Source of the DNA: Lunularia cruciata
Taxonomy: Eukaryota; Streptophyta; Marchantiopsida; Lunulariales; Lunulariaceae
Reading direction: 5' to 3'
Assembly (NCBI GenBank): GCA_948567375.1
Contig: OX419757.1
Location: 53,627,665-53,691,664, forward strand
Length of the DNA stretch: 64,000 nucleotides
This document shows positions 23,171 through 36,154 of this stretch, in pieces; the stretch's first letter is position 1, and the number at the start of each line of letters is the position of its first letter. Both the position numbers and the translations under genes were made by a program. The notes under the pieces are model-generated. The model searched no databases and was not told the origin of the DNA. It worked only from the letters and a program-made list of their open reading frames with translations.

Positions 23171-25395
23171 TTTCTGATGTAATCATGTGGTTTGCATAGC
23201 CCGTAAAAAAGTGACTTATCATAGTTTATTTCCACATTAGTGGGGTAGGTTGTATGCTAGATCCAACGGATGAGATGCTGCCATGTGAGCAATCTATGTA
23301 CATGTATGTGATTGGCCACATGGGTTATAATTTTATCATGTTTGAGGGCTTGGATGAATATAGATGAGGGTGAGTGGAGAGACATAGGGGAGTTTTAGCC
23401 GAGGAGTCTCAAGGAGGAGGAGGACATTGGGAGTGAGAGTTGTAGAAGTGTGTGAGTGATAGAACATCAGAGGAAGCATTTGAGGATGAGATGTCCTATG
23501 CTCCCAATCTGCTACTCCCAAATCCTTTTCTCATCAGGCTTCAGATTTTGCACCGTGATGGCTTATGTGATTGGTTTGTGGCATTTCGGGGCGATATTCG
23601 TGGAGTCGGTGATGGGAAATCTGGATCCTATTGTCCTTTTGGTGCTTACTTATGAGCATGTCTAGGACTTGACAATATATGTGCTTCTATAGTTGGGGAA
23701 TGTCTAAATTTTTGCTCATAAGCTTCAAGGTGGAGTTGTGGGTCCATTTGTTAAAAAGTAAAAAGACTAAAGGACAAATGTGCAAGAGATTGGGTCCCAA
23801 GAGAGGAGTCTAGATTTTTTCAACTATCAAAGGAGTTTGGGGAGGCCATTCAAGGAATGAAGACCATGGTTGGAAAGAGGAGCTGACAAGCTACAATATG
23901 GAGATAGAAATCACATGATTTGAGCTCATTTTGGCAAGGTTATTATCAATTGAATCAAGGGGGTAGAATTTATACCCTAGAGCACAAAGTAGGCAATTGA
24001 GAGAGCTTATTGAGACTTTTGACTATCTATTAATGGGATTGGAGAGTAGATAAAGTGCTTAAAGTATGCAACAATAGAAATTCCAGTTTGGATCAGTCCC
24101 AAATCAGATCTGGTTTACTGAAGTTGAAGCTCTTGAGATGTAAGGTGATGGAGAAGAGCTAGTGATCAAGTTTGGAGTTTTGGTCACTCCCCAAGTTGTG
24201 GTTTGAGATGCCTTATGAAAATTTCCAGTTTTGTTTTTGGTTATGGCTTTCACGTTTGAGAAAAGGTTTCATGTGAATTCTTCAAATCGAGAATTCAAGG
24301 TCTTGGATCAAGTATACTTGGGTCTGTAAAGCTCACAAGTTAGCAAGCTCAGGAATTAATCCATATCTAGGGATTGGGGTGGGATTAGGTCATCAAAATT
24401 TTCAAAGTGTTAAAAAAGAGCATGAATAACTATTGTGGAAAATTTAGTTGGCTTTGGATACATAGAGAATGAGCTCTGATGCAACACGTTTTATTGAAAA
24501 GATTATCGTAAGCTCGGAGGAGCATTTCTTTCTTCAATCATAATTGAATATCAATTCTCTCACTTTTGTGACTATGATTGAGAGTTTAGATTTCCCAAGT
24601 GTTTTGTGAGGATCAAGTGTACATTTATTTAGAAACTAGGGGAAATTTGGCAAGAAACAAAGGTAAAACACTAAAATAGGGATTTCGAAATTAGGGGAAA
24701 GTTCTAAAACATCTGGCCAACTTTGAGAGCTTGTCAAGGGAGCTGTAGTGATTTGATTGAGGCCTATTTTATGTCATTGGAAAACTTATCTCACAAGCTT
24801 TCCATTGAATTCTAGAACTCTTGAATCCAAGCTACAAAAAAAAGTTATGGTTATATGAGCTACACAAAGTTTTCCCCATCAAGAATACATAGGAATTCTC
24901 CACTTGGACTAGAGAGTTGTTGAGATCTGAAGTTCAAATTGGAGGAGGCTTGGAGTAAAGGTTGAAATGAGCTTGATGATAGAGCAAGAAGGCTTTGAAG
25001 CTCTTTTCCAACAAAAATCACAAAGAGTTGTTGTCGTATTCTTGTGATTAGATCCTCTTTGTGCTTGTATGTCTATTTGCACGCCCAATGGGTTTGGATT
25101 GGTATGCGGGCATTGCGCTTAGGTTATTTCCTTCTAGGAGTACTATGTATTTCTCCTTGGTCATGCTAGAGGTGATGACCAGCAGACTAGGAGTGCGTGT
25201 TTTGATGACAGGTTAGGTTGCCCGTCACTACCCTTCCCAATAACAAAAATACTAGTTACGAGAGAGGAAGGTTTCAGCAGTTAGGTAACAAGTGTGTTCA
25301 AACAAGTAGTTATGGGTTTACCTACAACCTTTGATCTAATTTCCACAGCTAGGCACCTTTTGTGTTCCCAAAGAGAGAAAAGAAAATTATAACAC
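23171..25395. mobile_element. 2.2-kb insertion within family-2 RT, unclassified
   Basis: The boundaries come from comparison with 57255-57330, where the RT sequence is continuous. No long ORF. The right part (about 25040-25250) resembles the plus-strand leader of the family-2 copy at 61870-62100 (GTGATTRGATCCTCT, then GATGACCAGCAGACT, GAGTGCGTGTT). It may therefore be a long LTR or leader relic of a related element on the plus strand, or a non-autonomous derivative. TATAACAC occurs at both edges (about 23157 and 25389) and could be a target duplication. Confidence 0.5.
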
Positions 25396-28300
25396 CGTGA
25401 GGATCAATAGCCCAAAATGTTATCTTGGACTTATCCTCCTCCTTGATTGGCAATTGATGATATCCTACTCAAAGGTCCAAAGTATTGAAGATCTTTACAT
25501 GTCCAATCACACCAAAGACCTCCTCTAGTGTAGGCATAGCATATTGATCAGCCCTAGTCTGTTGGTTGATATGACGGTAATCTCCACACATACGCCTATT
25601 TTTGTAGTTGCCATGCACATCTTTCTTGGCTAGCATCATTATAGTTGATGCATACTCTCCATGTGAAATCTCCACCAAACCAACCTAGAAAAGGTCTCTA
25701 CTCCGGCTCTAAATCAATGCTCTCTCCATGTCACTATATCAATGGGACAATAGAAAATTGGTGTATTACTAGTCAACTCAATCTGAATACTAGGTCCTTT
25801 TAGAGCATCCAAATCCTTCATTCTAAAGGCAAAACAACTTGTGTAGTGTAGTTCCTCAAGAACCTCTAAACTATGCATCTTTTCTCTCTCGTAAGCTTGG
25901 ATCCAAGATATGGCTCCCAAGTATCCTCTATAACTATCATAGGAGTGGGAGACATACTGATTGGCTGCTACACATGGCCCTTAGGAGCAGTAGTGTCATG
26001 CCTCCAACCACTAGAGATCCCAACCTTAGTGTGAAAAACTCTCTCCACTTTGGCTGCAAGCTCCATACTTCCTCTAGCTACATCCCAAGTAGACCAAGGG
26101 TGTAATCCAAGTAGACCACGCTCACCTGGATGGACTCCAAGTAGACCACTCTCTTTAGTAGCCATTGGCTGTGTCCCAAGAATACCCTATCCACTTGGTC
26201 TAAAATCCCCAAGATATGCCTGGATCGTCTTGATAGGCATAGAGTTCACAAGTGTCTGAGTGGTGATGCCTATCAAGCGCATTCTATGTTGCTCTACCAA
26301 GCCAAGGCTCACAATCCAAGTCAAATAGTTCAGGTCCATAGCATAACCTTACGCTTGATGCTTGGATGCCTTTGACACTATTGGAACAACAGTAATATTG
26401 GTGCAAAAACCCATTGCCAGCTCTTTCTCATCAGCGTTGTGCTCCACCAATTATTGTTAATGTGAGTCTCAAACAAGTCCAAGACCTCCCTCTCAAAAAG
26501 CATGGGAGCCTTGAAAACTCATAAGTGTGGGAAAAGCAACTTAGGGCTGTCCAACTAGGTTCACCATTGCCATAGGTGACCTATCAGCCACTACCATTGT
26601 CAGAGATTGACACCCAACATCCAAAATCTTATCAATAGCAAGGTGGTCAAGTTGTTGAATCCCATCATAAGCTTGATATAGAACCTCTATAGGTAAGAGG
26701 GTTGTCCACCAATGACAAAGACGATAGGCCCATGATCCCACTTTGGTTGCATTTAACAACATGGCAGGTCCCATCCAAGAGTGGACCTAATGTGTACTTG
26801 CCACCACCTAGGTGCAAGAAACACCCATCAAAAGGATGTTTTCAAAAATGTAGGCTAGAGAAATAGACTAATGAACATGGAGATGGTGTAGTATCTATAA
26901 CATCTCCCAAAACACACCAAAATGGGGATCATGATGACCCAAACCTCAACCAACATGTGTATGTCCCTAATATGGCCATCCAAAAATCACCAAATGAATG
27001 GGGCTATGTCTCTTTAAATCCTATGCCTCCAACAAGGAAATGCCTATTGGTAGGGTCTTTTGGTAACTCTTAATTGTTGATATCAGTAATAACTCAAGAT
27101 ACCGATAGGCCAAGTGTGCCATATAATGTAGAGAGACTTGCCTAACAATCTCATCTCACTCCACATACAAGTACCTTTGTACTCATATACCCTCATGTAG
27201 TACCGCAATTAGTCCAATGCTAATCCCACCAAATAACTCCTATAGACATACTCTCTCTATTTGATATTGCCAAGAAATAAGTGTGAAATCCAAAGGTGTC
27301 AAGGTAATCAACTTTGGAGGCTCATCCTCACACTGATCTCTTGGTGGTAAAAAGGCTCTACTCCAAGCTTGTTGCACTAATTGATTTGCATGCTGCTACA
27401 ATGCCTTCTCTAAACTCCACAATGGAACATCCAAGGTGGATGGAACAATCTCACTCGTACTCCAGATCCAAGTGATCTCCTTTGGGACTGTAGTATCCTT
27501 TGTATGGGTGTTCCCCTCCAATAAGTAACTAGGCCAAGTAATAGAACCACTAAAAGCTAAAAAAAAGCCACCATGGTCTTGAATTGTAGTGAGCCAAGAC
27601 TGCCATTACTAAATCATACTGGTAGGCAACATAATCATCCCTCACCTGACTGCCTCCTTGGTCTATAGGAGGCTATCTCCTCCCAATAGTCAATACTGAA
27701 ACCCATAAGGTATAACGTTGCTCCATCAACTAACACATCATATGACTCAACTATAGTTGCAATGGCATGAGCTCTCACCACACAACTATTAGTTGGATGA
27801 TCGGGCTGAATGTGAACAAAAAGCTCTCCACATGTGATGTACTATGTAGAACCACCCCCTGAAGATGTTTGGATATGAAATAGACACCTCTCCAAATTGG
27901 TTTTCCGTAACTCCAGACCAACAATTGCAACCTTCTCCAACAAAAAGAGCTGCACACTAGGTCTATACACCACAAAGACCCTCTATGGTGTATAGACCTT
28001 CCCTAAAGGTCCTACCAAACAAAAAAATCCCCCTCTGGTTATCCAATAAGACAATTCCAATTGTAAATTGTACTCACTCAAAGACCGGTCTAATTGGTAA
28101 CTCCTCCAATCTAGCCACGGCTGCATGCCATAAACCACCAGTTGCTGACCAGATCCCATGCTCCCCAACCAACTTAGCTCCACTATCAACCACCTCTTCT
28201 CTAGTAGTAGGAACCACATCATCCCTATTACCACAAAACATGGCAACCAATCGGAACACTAAGGTTGGGCCAACTTCCAATGTAAAAATGTCCTTGGTTG

Positions 28301-30586
28301 AGAATAATGGAAAGCGCATAATCAACTAAGCTGCCCCCAACATTGTGATAAACTCAATTTGTATAGTAGTAGGTGGTTGACTAGTAGCTAGTCCATCATG
28401 CACCCCATCACCACCTACCACATTTGCACTAGGACATCTAGGAGCCATGGATGTTGTCTATAGTGCCTTAGAGAGTGTACAAGACTTAGGAAATCTGACA
28501 TGTCTACCAACCTCTCCTCTTTGTGGGTCCAACTCCATTGATGCTCCTCTAGGCTCTGGAGCACGTACTGCACTCTTAGTCATTGCGGCAGATGCATCCA
28601 CCTGTGTTGCTCCACACATGAAGTCTAAGACGTCTCTATTACTCACATATGAGGTGGAAGCCTGAACACTCAAATTTGATCTCCTCTTAGCGATGGCCAT
28701 GCTAGCCAATCTTTGCTCCAACTACTCAATACGAGTAGCCATGGCTATATCAAAAGTAAAGGCAGGTATTGCACTCCTACCAGGTGTGGATCCTCAACTA
28801 CCATCTCTACCACCTTGTCTTCCATAACTTGGAACTCCTCTACCACTTGCCATAATAGCTCTACCACTCCATAACTCAGGGTGTAGGTCAAAGCATTGGT
28901 CATTGGTATGACCAAAATTGTGGAAATGCTCACAATCTATGTGTTGGTTGTGATGCACCAAAGGTATTAGGTCCATTGCCTTGAGTGCACTCTCTCTTGT
29001 GGTGAGGTCCACCACAAGTCCAACAAGCAACACCACCACTCATTGGCTACTATTGACCCAAAAATGAAGGTAAGGGTCTAGCTACACTAGGGCCTCCACT
29101 CGCTCTATAGGATCTAGGCTATCCACCCTATCCTTAAAAACCAACATGGCATTGTGCAGTCTGTTGCACTTTAGTAGAAGTAACAACTATGGATAAGGTC
29201 TCCCTACCAAATCCAAATGTTGTCACTCTCTCTTCCACCATGTTTGAGCTCAATATGCTCAACCAAACCAAAGACCACTTCCAAATAGGCAAAATAGCCT
29301 ATAACAATGTAGTATCATGGACTCTACATTGCAACTCTTTGTCCAATATCCCATACCAAAATTGGACTATGTGGGCCTTAGTAACTCCTTGAGTAAAACT
29401 GATCAATGGTCTCATGTGTATGCCTCAAGTAGACTCTCTCCAGCCTTTTGCTAGAACTCTTCCAAGCTCTTCAACTTGCTAGTCCACATACCTCAAACAC
29501 TAGAAGAACTCCACCATGGGTTTAAGCCATGGTACTACATCACCTCCTATAGTAGTACCTCCACTCATAGTAGCACCATCTCCAAGAGATCCATCAGTGC
29601 TACTAGAGCTAAAACTCGTGTGTACTATTGATCTACCCCTAGAAACCAAGCCTAAAGTGATGGAGACATAGTGTAGAGACCAATACTATCTCCATAGCTC
29701 AATCCCATCCAAGTGAGCTCTCATGAACTCATGGTAGTCATCTATCAACAGACCTTTCAAGTGCTGAAATAACCCCTTCCATGCCATGAAGGGTGTGAAC
29801 AAAGTTGAGTTTCGCACAACAACTATCAAATTGTTGGATAAAGTCATTTAGCTCAATGGTACTCATTGTACCAGAGTAACTCTTGGGGTCTTTGGAAGCT
29901 CCTTAAATTTCATCCATGTCCCACAAAAATGGTGCGGATACACCAAAGGCACTATCAACTGAATCAACTCATGTGTCAAATTCCAACTTAGAGTGAATCT
30001 CCTCCCTCATTGGGACCTAAGATATAGGTTGATATCAAGCACCACTCCCAATAAACCCAATGCGTACTATAGTGCTATCTCCTTTGGAATCCCCAAAGAA
30101 TTCTATTGTGAAAAAGTAACCAAAAATTGCAACCCGTAACCATAACCACCGCAAGTATCCCACCAAATACCAACACCACCAAATACCAACACCACCAAGT
30201 GCCAACGTACCAACCAAACTAATGTAGCTCTAACTACAACACCCACTAATATAGCTCTAACTACGTCATCCACTAATGTACCTCTAACTACATTAGGAGA
30301 AAGTGCAACCTATAACCTACCATCTCAACATGCACTCTCACGGTCTATAGGTAATCACTTCTTGCCTCATTGGAGAGAAACATAGGTAGTTTGACTGGTC
30401 ATCACACTCCAACCTCACTATAAAGAGCACACTAGAGTACCAACGCTCTAAACTCAAGGCACCTCACACAAACATGGTGCACAAAGAAGAAGCAAAGAAT
30501 GTAGGAGGTCTAATCACAAGAAATATAAACAAAAACACTCCATCTCATAAATCAACATTAGACCGACTTTGCCACCATTTAGCATT

Positions 30587-31661
30587 TGACATAATATGAG
30601 TTATCTACTTCCTAAGCTACCATGATTACCAAGAATGGAATCAAACTGTCTCTCCTTGCCAAAACTACAACTGTATAGATAATAGTGGAATAGTCACTAG
30701 GACAACAAGGGAGGGTACACCAGTTGGCTAGGGCACAAATATAGGGACCAAAGATCTACGGATCAAACCCTATTGCAAAGAATCTAGTGGGGTAGGCAGA
30801 TTTTGCCAAACAATGACCAAAATTTACTCTAAAATAGTTAGCATCATGCCAACAAGCTAGCTTGCTGACCCTTCTAGGCCTTCATAGCCACTCATACTCC
30901 ATAGCCCTATGCCTCAAAGCCTCTAAACTTGAGCCAAATTGAAATGATGGGGTTCTCCAAATCACAAATTCACCTCTTAAGCTCAAAATGAAAACTACCA
31001 CTTGAAATTTCCTTCTCTTTGCTCAAAATTTGGCAAGCACTTCCGCACACTGTTTGCCTCACTACCAAATATACATCAATCAAACAAGCTTTTGCACACT
31101 AGGGAAAATCTGAACTCCAATCAAGGTACCAACAATAAGCAAGTCTTGGAGATACCACCAACACTCTAAGTTCTTGTACTTGATTTCTCCATGACCTCAT
31201 TTCTTTGATGTCATAATTTTTTTACACAACTCAAATCATACTTGATCTGTCACTCAATCTTCTACCAACAACTAGGCATTGATTACAATCAAGCCACATC
31301 CACTCTAGCTAATAGAATCCAAGTGATGCTTGTTGGCCTCTATCCACCATAGCCAAAGACTTTAAGGATCAACATCAGAGAAGTGAGCTCTCTAGAGCTG
31401 CACTTTGAAAGTATACCCCTAGCCTTGGTATAGCTCTCTAACCCTAACAATCTTGCTGATGGCACATCCAATGGTTGCCAATGGTGCAATTGATGATGGG
31501 CCCTACCATGTAGTTAGTACCTCAAACACAAAATCTGACCGTTAATAAGTAGTCTATGAGTAAATACCAAGATACTCCTCACTACCAACACTATTGCTCT
31601 AGAGTCCAAGCAATCTAGGTGCAATGCTACAAATAATATGATGCCCATGACAATTGATGTT
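30587..31661 (-). repeat. 5' LTR of family-2 copy 2a (module A plus module C)
   Basis: Module A (31661 down to about 31215) is shared with all family-2 LTRs. The remainder matches 60900-61806 of the young copy (module C), including the stretch around AGCTAGCTTGCTGACC near 30868. The LTR end is placed next to the primer-binding-like site by analogy. Confidence 0.6.
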
Positions 31662-32779
31662 ACTATGGGCGGACTATCTTGAGAGTGTGTGAGGTTTTTC
31701 CTTTTGGCATCCTTGTGTTGGAAGGACGTGATGGTGTTTTTTGGAAGGATCATGTGCACAATTGTGCACCATGCCACCTCCCAAACATTGATGGTAATAT
31801 GGACCCGAGCTTGACACTTATACGTGTAAGCTTGCGGTGTATGTTATTCTGCTCTTCTAGTGGAGCTGCTACTATATTAGTGTGTGATAGTTATTCAAGA
31901 GGAAAACATATGACATGTTTGACTCCTCCCTAATGGTGGTCCTCAAGGAAAATGGCTATGTCCTAGATGTACTTGACTTATAACTAGTTCACTTTTTATA
32001 TGGTGTAGATTGCAGACATGCAATTAATGATGGAGTTTGATAGAACCTGGCCTCCTGATCTTTGCATGCCATAGGTATACCATATACTTAAAGTAGATGA
32101 CTATCTGGAGTTAGAGGGACCTAACCACCAACTAGGGCAGCAATTGTGACACTTTAAAGTTCATGTATGACTTATGTGTGAGTTGTGCTTCTATAGTGTA
32201 TGATGTTGACAACAATGTGTATGTTGTGTAGTAATGTATATACACATGAAAATTATCATACCATTTGTAGCGTTGCACCTAGATTGCTTGGACATTGGAG
32301 TAGTAGTGTTGGTAGTCAAAGGTATTTGACAATTACTCATAGACTACTTGTTGATGGCCAGATTTCATGTTTAGGGTATTGACTACATGGTAGAGCCCAC
32401 CATCACTTGAACTATTTACACCGTCACGTGTGCCATCACCATTAGGGTCATTAGGGTTGGAGATCCAAGTCAAAATCAAAGGTATACCTTAGAAGTGCAA
32501 CCCCAAAAAGCTCACTTTTTTAATGTTGAGCCATCGAGTTCTTGGCTATGGTGGACAAAAAGCTAACAAGCGTCACGTGGAGTCTCTTAGCTAGAGTAGA
32601 CATGGCTTGATTGTAATCAATGCCCAATTGTTGGCAAGTTGTTGAGTGAATGATCAATTATTGATCTGATTTGAGTTGATGAACTGATTATTGTGGCACT
32701 TTAGAGTTCATGTATGACTTATGTGTGAGTTATACTTCTATATTGTATGATGTTGATAGTGATGTATACATGCACAACA
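31662..32779 (+). mobile_element. Family-2 copy 2b: integrase C-terminus, PHD-like region and 3' LTR
   Basis: An ORF at 31679-31933 aligns with 44860-45144 of copy 2c: the integrase tail (VLEGRDG, then WKDHVHN and CHLPNID) runs into a Cys-rich segment with TILVCDS like a PHD finger. After the coding end come a purine-rich stretch, an extra copy of LTR module B (32145-32250) and the LTR itself (32253-32779). Its 5' half is missing from the window, displaced by the insertion of copy 2a. Old and broken. Confidence 0.7.
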
Positions 32780-35474
32780 AATTTCTTGACCTTCATCTTA
32801 TACAACAAGGGGTTTAAGAACTACTTTCTCTCCAAAAATTAGCAGAGGCTTGGGAGTCATAATTTTGTTACAATTACCTATAATAGTTGATGAAGTTATA
32901 AATGAACATCCTTATAAAAAAGATTCTTGAGTACCAAAAAGTGGTTTACTTGAGCTTTATAGTGGAATACATTAGTGAATCCAACAACTAATTAGTATCT
33001 TGATTTGAGGCAAATGCCAACCATATTATCTAACCATTGCCTTCACATTATGCCAAATGGAAATGACACAAAGGAAATTATTGAATAAGCATAATTTGAG
33101 ATCAATTGATACTCTTGATTCTTGGTTTCAAATAGCTCATGCGCAACACAAGTAGTTTTATGTTTTTTATGGTAAATACGTTAGATTCAAGATTAAACAA
33201 GCTGCACCTTGCCAACATCACCACTCCAATAGAGCACATAGCTAGTGATACAAGTTTTCATGTGCAAATTGAAATCAAAGTTCATGATTTTTAGTGAAAT
33301 AGAGAAGCCATAGATGAATCTCACACTCACCTTTGAGACAACAAAGAACAAGTTCAATTTGCACCTCTCTCCCTCTTTAGTTTTGATTTCATGAACTTCT
33401 CAAGAAGATGGTTGCATCTGTTCTAATTTATGCAGGCAAGGGTGTTCCAATTATTGTTAACAAGGGGGTTCAATTGGATCCAAGAGCAAAGTTGGTTCCG
33501 GTGAATCGAAGACTAGCAATAGCAAAGCAACTAAAGGAAAGGATGATAGATTCAGAATGGTTTCTCACCACTATGCCAAGACTATTTGGATGACCCAAAA
33601 ACTTCAGTCAGATTCATGGTGAGAATAGTAAAAGGTCTGTCCAAAAAAGCACTACATTTAGTTACATGGCCACTTACTTAGTGATTGGATTTAATGTTGG
33701 GTGGCAAAGCCAATATATCTCCACCTACTTTGGTGAACATTGTTGGTGGTGTTGAATATGAAATTTTGATCATAGATAGAACATGCAAAGGTGGTGGTGT
33801 AGAATTTGGCCAAAATTCTATACTTGATTCAACACCAATTAGCACCCCAAACACCCAAAGACTATCACATGAATAGATTTGAAGAGGAAGGTCTAAATTG
33901 CTGCTATCTATCTGGAAATTATGAGTGTGGATCAAGAGGAGTTAAAGAGGATGACAATCAATGCTTAATGGGATAAAATCCAAAGAAGAGGAAGAGTATC
34001 TCGTGAGGAAAGAAAAAGAGATTTGGTCATAGCAACAATATCTAAGAGCAACAAGACCAACAAGATCAACATGTGAGACCAACTCTAGAGGAAGACCTAA
34101 TGAAACAAGAAAAACACATGAGATCAGGCCGGGAGGAATACCCTATAAAACAAGAGAAGAGGAGGGTAAAGAAGACAATGGAAAGAACACAAGAGAAGCA
34201 TTCAACAAGAAAGATCCAACTAGAGAAGAAGTTTCAAAAGAAAAAGAAGGTGACATTTGAAAGAGAGGGAAAATTTCTAAAGTTGCCAAGATTACACTTG
34301 CCCTTGCTTCTTTGTTAAAACTTTAGCTTGCCATAGAAAATTGAAAAGTGACTCTCTTGAATCCATAGAGAAGTGTAAAATAGCCAAGATTGAAGCATGA
34401 CAATCTACCAAGATTGAAAAACACAAGAGACAAGTAGAGGTTAAGAATATATTCAAAATAGAGAAGATAAGGTCAAAGTTAGAAAGACTCCATATCAAAA
34501 AGAGAGAAGCAAAATCAAAATATTTTTAGTCTATAATACTTGAACTAGCACTGATTGGGAAGCCACCTAAGGAGATCAAAAGCATTATTACCACTTTATT
34601 TGATATAGATTCACATCCTTATGATGGCTCTAGTGCTAGTTACAATGTGGATCCCAAGTTCTTTGTACTTGAGACAGATTATACAAATGATTTCACAAGT
34701 TGGAATGAGATTGAAAAATAGTAATAGTAAGAGCTTTGGGTAGTTCTTAGGAGTAGTTAGCTCTTAGAGGTTTTAGAATAGTAACAATGATGCAGTTTTT
34801 GAATAGTAAGTGCATAATTTCTTAGGGTGTAGCTAGGTCTAGGAGATTTTTGGAACAATAAGAGCTCTATGTGCTTGATCCCATATATAAAAAGATCATT
34901 ATATAAAGTTTCTATTACATTAAAAACATTCCCTATAATCTAATGTTAATACTTTCTCTCCATGTCTTTCCAAATTCATCCAAATTTATATCACATGTTT
35001 TCTCCCCTCATATGCACCATATAACATCAACATGACTACACATTTATAGTACAAATGTTAGTTCATGCTTAAAAATTTCAAGTCCCCACCAAAATAAGCC
35101 CAATCCCACAATGCATCCTATGTAAACAAGATTCCAAGAGACATGATCTAAGTCTTCTTTGTTCAATCTTGGTTTGCATGGGAAGGGAGGAAGAGTGATC
35201 TATACACAAACATATCAAACCAAATTACTCAACCATATCAAACCAAATTACTCAACCGTATCAAACCAAATAACAAAACCATGGAATTGTAATTATCACC
35301 CATAATCATCATCAGATGCAATATGTACCTCCTCCTCCTTTGCACCTCCATTGCTATAAAAAATCTCATCCTCACTCACAACTCCATTCTCCATGACCAA
35401 GTGTGTGAGAAATTGCCACACATGAGTCATACAAAACCATCTTCCATATGGGTGGCTAAGCTTGTGATCCGGCC
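32780..35474 (+). other. Unclassified region with coding-like pieces and a TATA-bearing, LTR-like end
   Basis: Coding-like pieces on the plus strand: 33408-33593 (LIYAGKGVPIIVNKG, then LDPRAKLVPVNRRLAIAKQL), a Lys/Glu-rich coiled-coil-like piece at 34073-34318, and 34546-34719 (GKPPKEIKSIITTLFDIDS, then FVLETDYTNDFTSWNEIEK). Downstream, CCATATATAAAAAG (34889-34902) looks like a core promoter within an LTR-like stretch that continues to about 35000. No RT, integrase or known domain is visible. It could be a non-autonomous LTR element carrying an unknown ORF, or a decayed host gene. Confidence 0.35.
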
Positions 35475-36154
35475 TGTCTCTCACTTAGGATGAACCTCTG
35501 ATGGCTATTATGGTAGCACACCATGGACTAAGAAGGCAAGGAACCCCAACTCCATCATACTCCTCCAAGGTTAACACTCCAAGACTCAAGACATTGCTCA
35601 CTAGAGAACTCAATGAGAAAGAGATAGTTGCAAATGAAAGGATGATGAGTACTTCCTCACCCCTTGTTTATATACTTGTGAAATAATTACGTACCAAAGT
35701 TACTAATTACCGTAGTAACTCAAGTTACTAGACTAAAATTCAAGTAAAGTCAAAAAGTAGAAAGGAATATCCATTCACATGGGCATATTCTCCTAAGCAT
35801 GTGGTCTTATCTTGACCCAACCACTAAGTCAAGGATTCCTTCACATGGGCTATCCTTGAACTAAAGAAGAATCCAAAATAAATAGGTTAGTAGGCCCAAT
35901 AGTTCTCAAATCTTTCCTCAAAGCCAAAACCCTAGGAATAATACCAAGTCAACACACTAAAATCCAAAATAGTGGTGCTCATATTTTCTACTTCCTCTAA
36001 AGTAAGGTCTCCTTTATCTTAGCTATGACTAACTTTAGCTAATCATGACTAATATAGAACCATCCTTTATCTCTATATAAATAATAACTCTTAAGTACTT
36101 ATAATACCAAGCTAAATATCACAATACCACACACATGCACAAATGGGTGTTACA
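35475..36154 (-). repeat. 3' LTR of the family-1 element
   Basis: 680 bp, begins TGTAACACCC on the minus strand and ends GAGAGACA. Next to it the internal side reads GTCCGGAGGTAAA on the minus strand, a short purine-rich tract in the expected position of the polypurine primer. Confidence 0.85.

Larger units (their letters stand above)
21976..31661 (-). mobile_element. Family-2 Ty3/gypsy element (PHD lineage), old copy 2a, with internal insertion
   Basis: Read right to left: 5' LTR (about 30587-31661, begins TGTCATGGGC), a primer-binding-like TGGTGGCAAAGTCGG (30563-30577), leader, gag (about 28400-30000, with a zinc knuckle at about 28900-28960), protease region (about 27800-28330), RT (25400-25700 and 22882-23170; YIDDILVY active-site motif visible at about 23040-23070) and the start of RNase H (22000-22809). 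The integrase half and 3' LTR are absent because the copy ends at the family-1 LTR at 21975. A 2.2-kb insertion (23171-25395) splits RT. The copy is decayed, with many breaks and strong loss of CpG relative to the copy at 60448, so it is old. The LTR junction with copy 2b at 31661/31662 shows that 2a inserted into 2b. Confidence 0.75.

Noticed and set aside
28447-28665. Plus-strand frames opposite the family-2 gag (also at 62375-62979 on the minus strand)
   Set aside because: They are antisense shadows of the gag coding strand.
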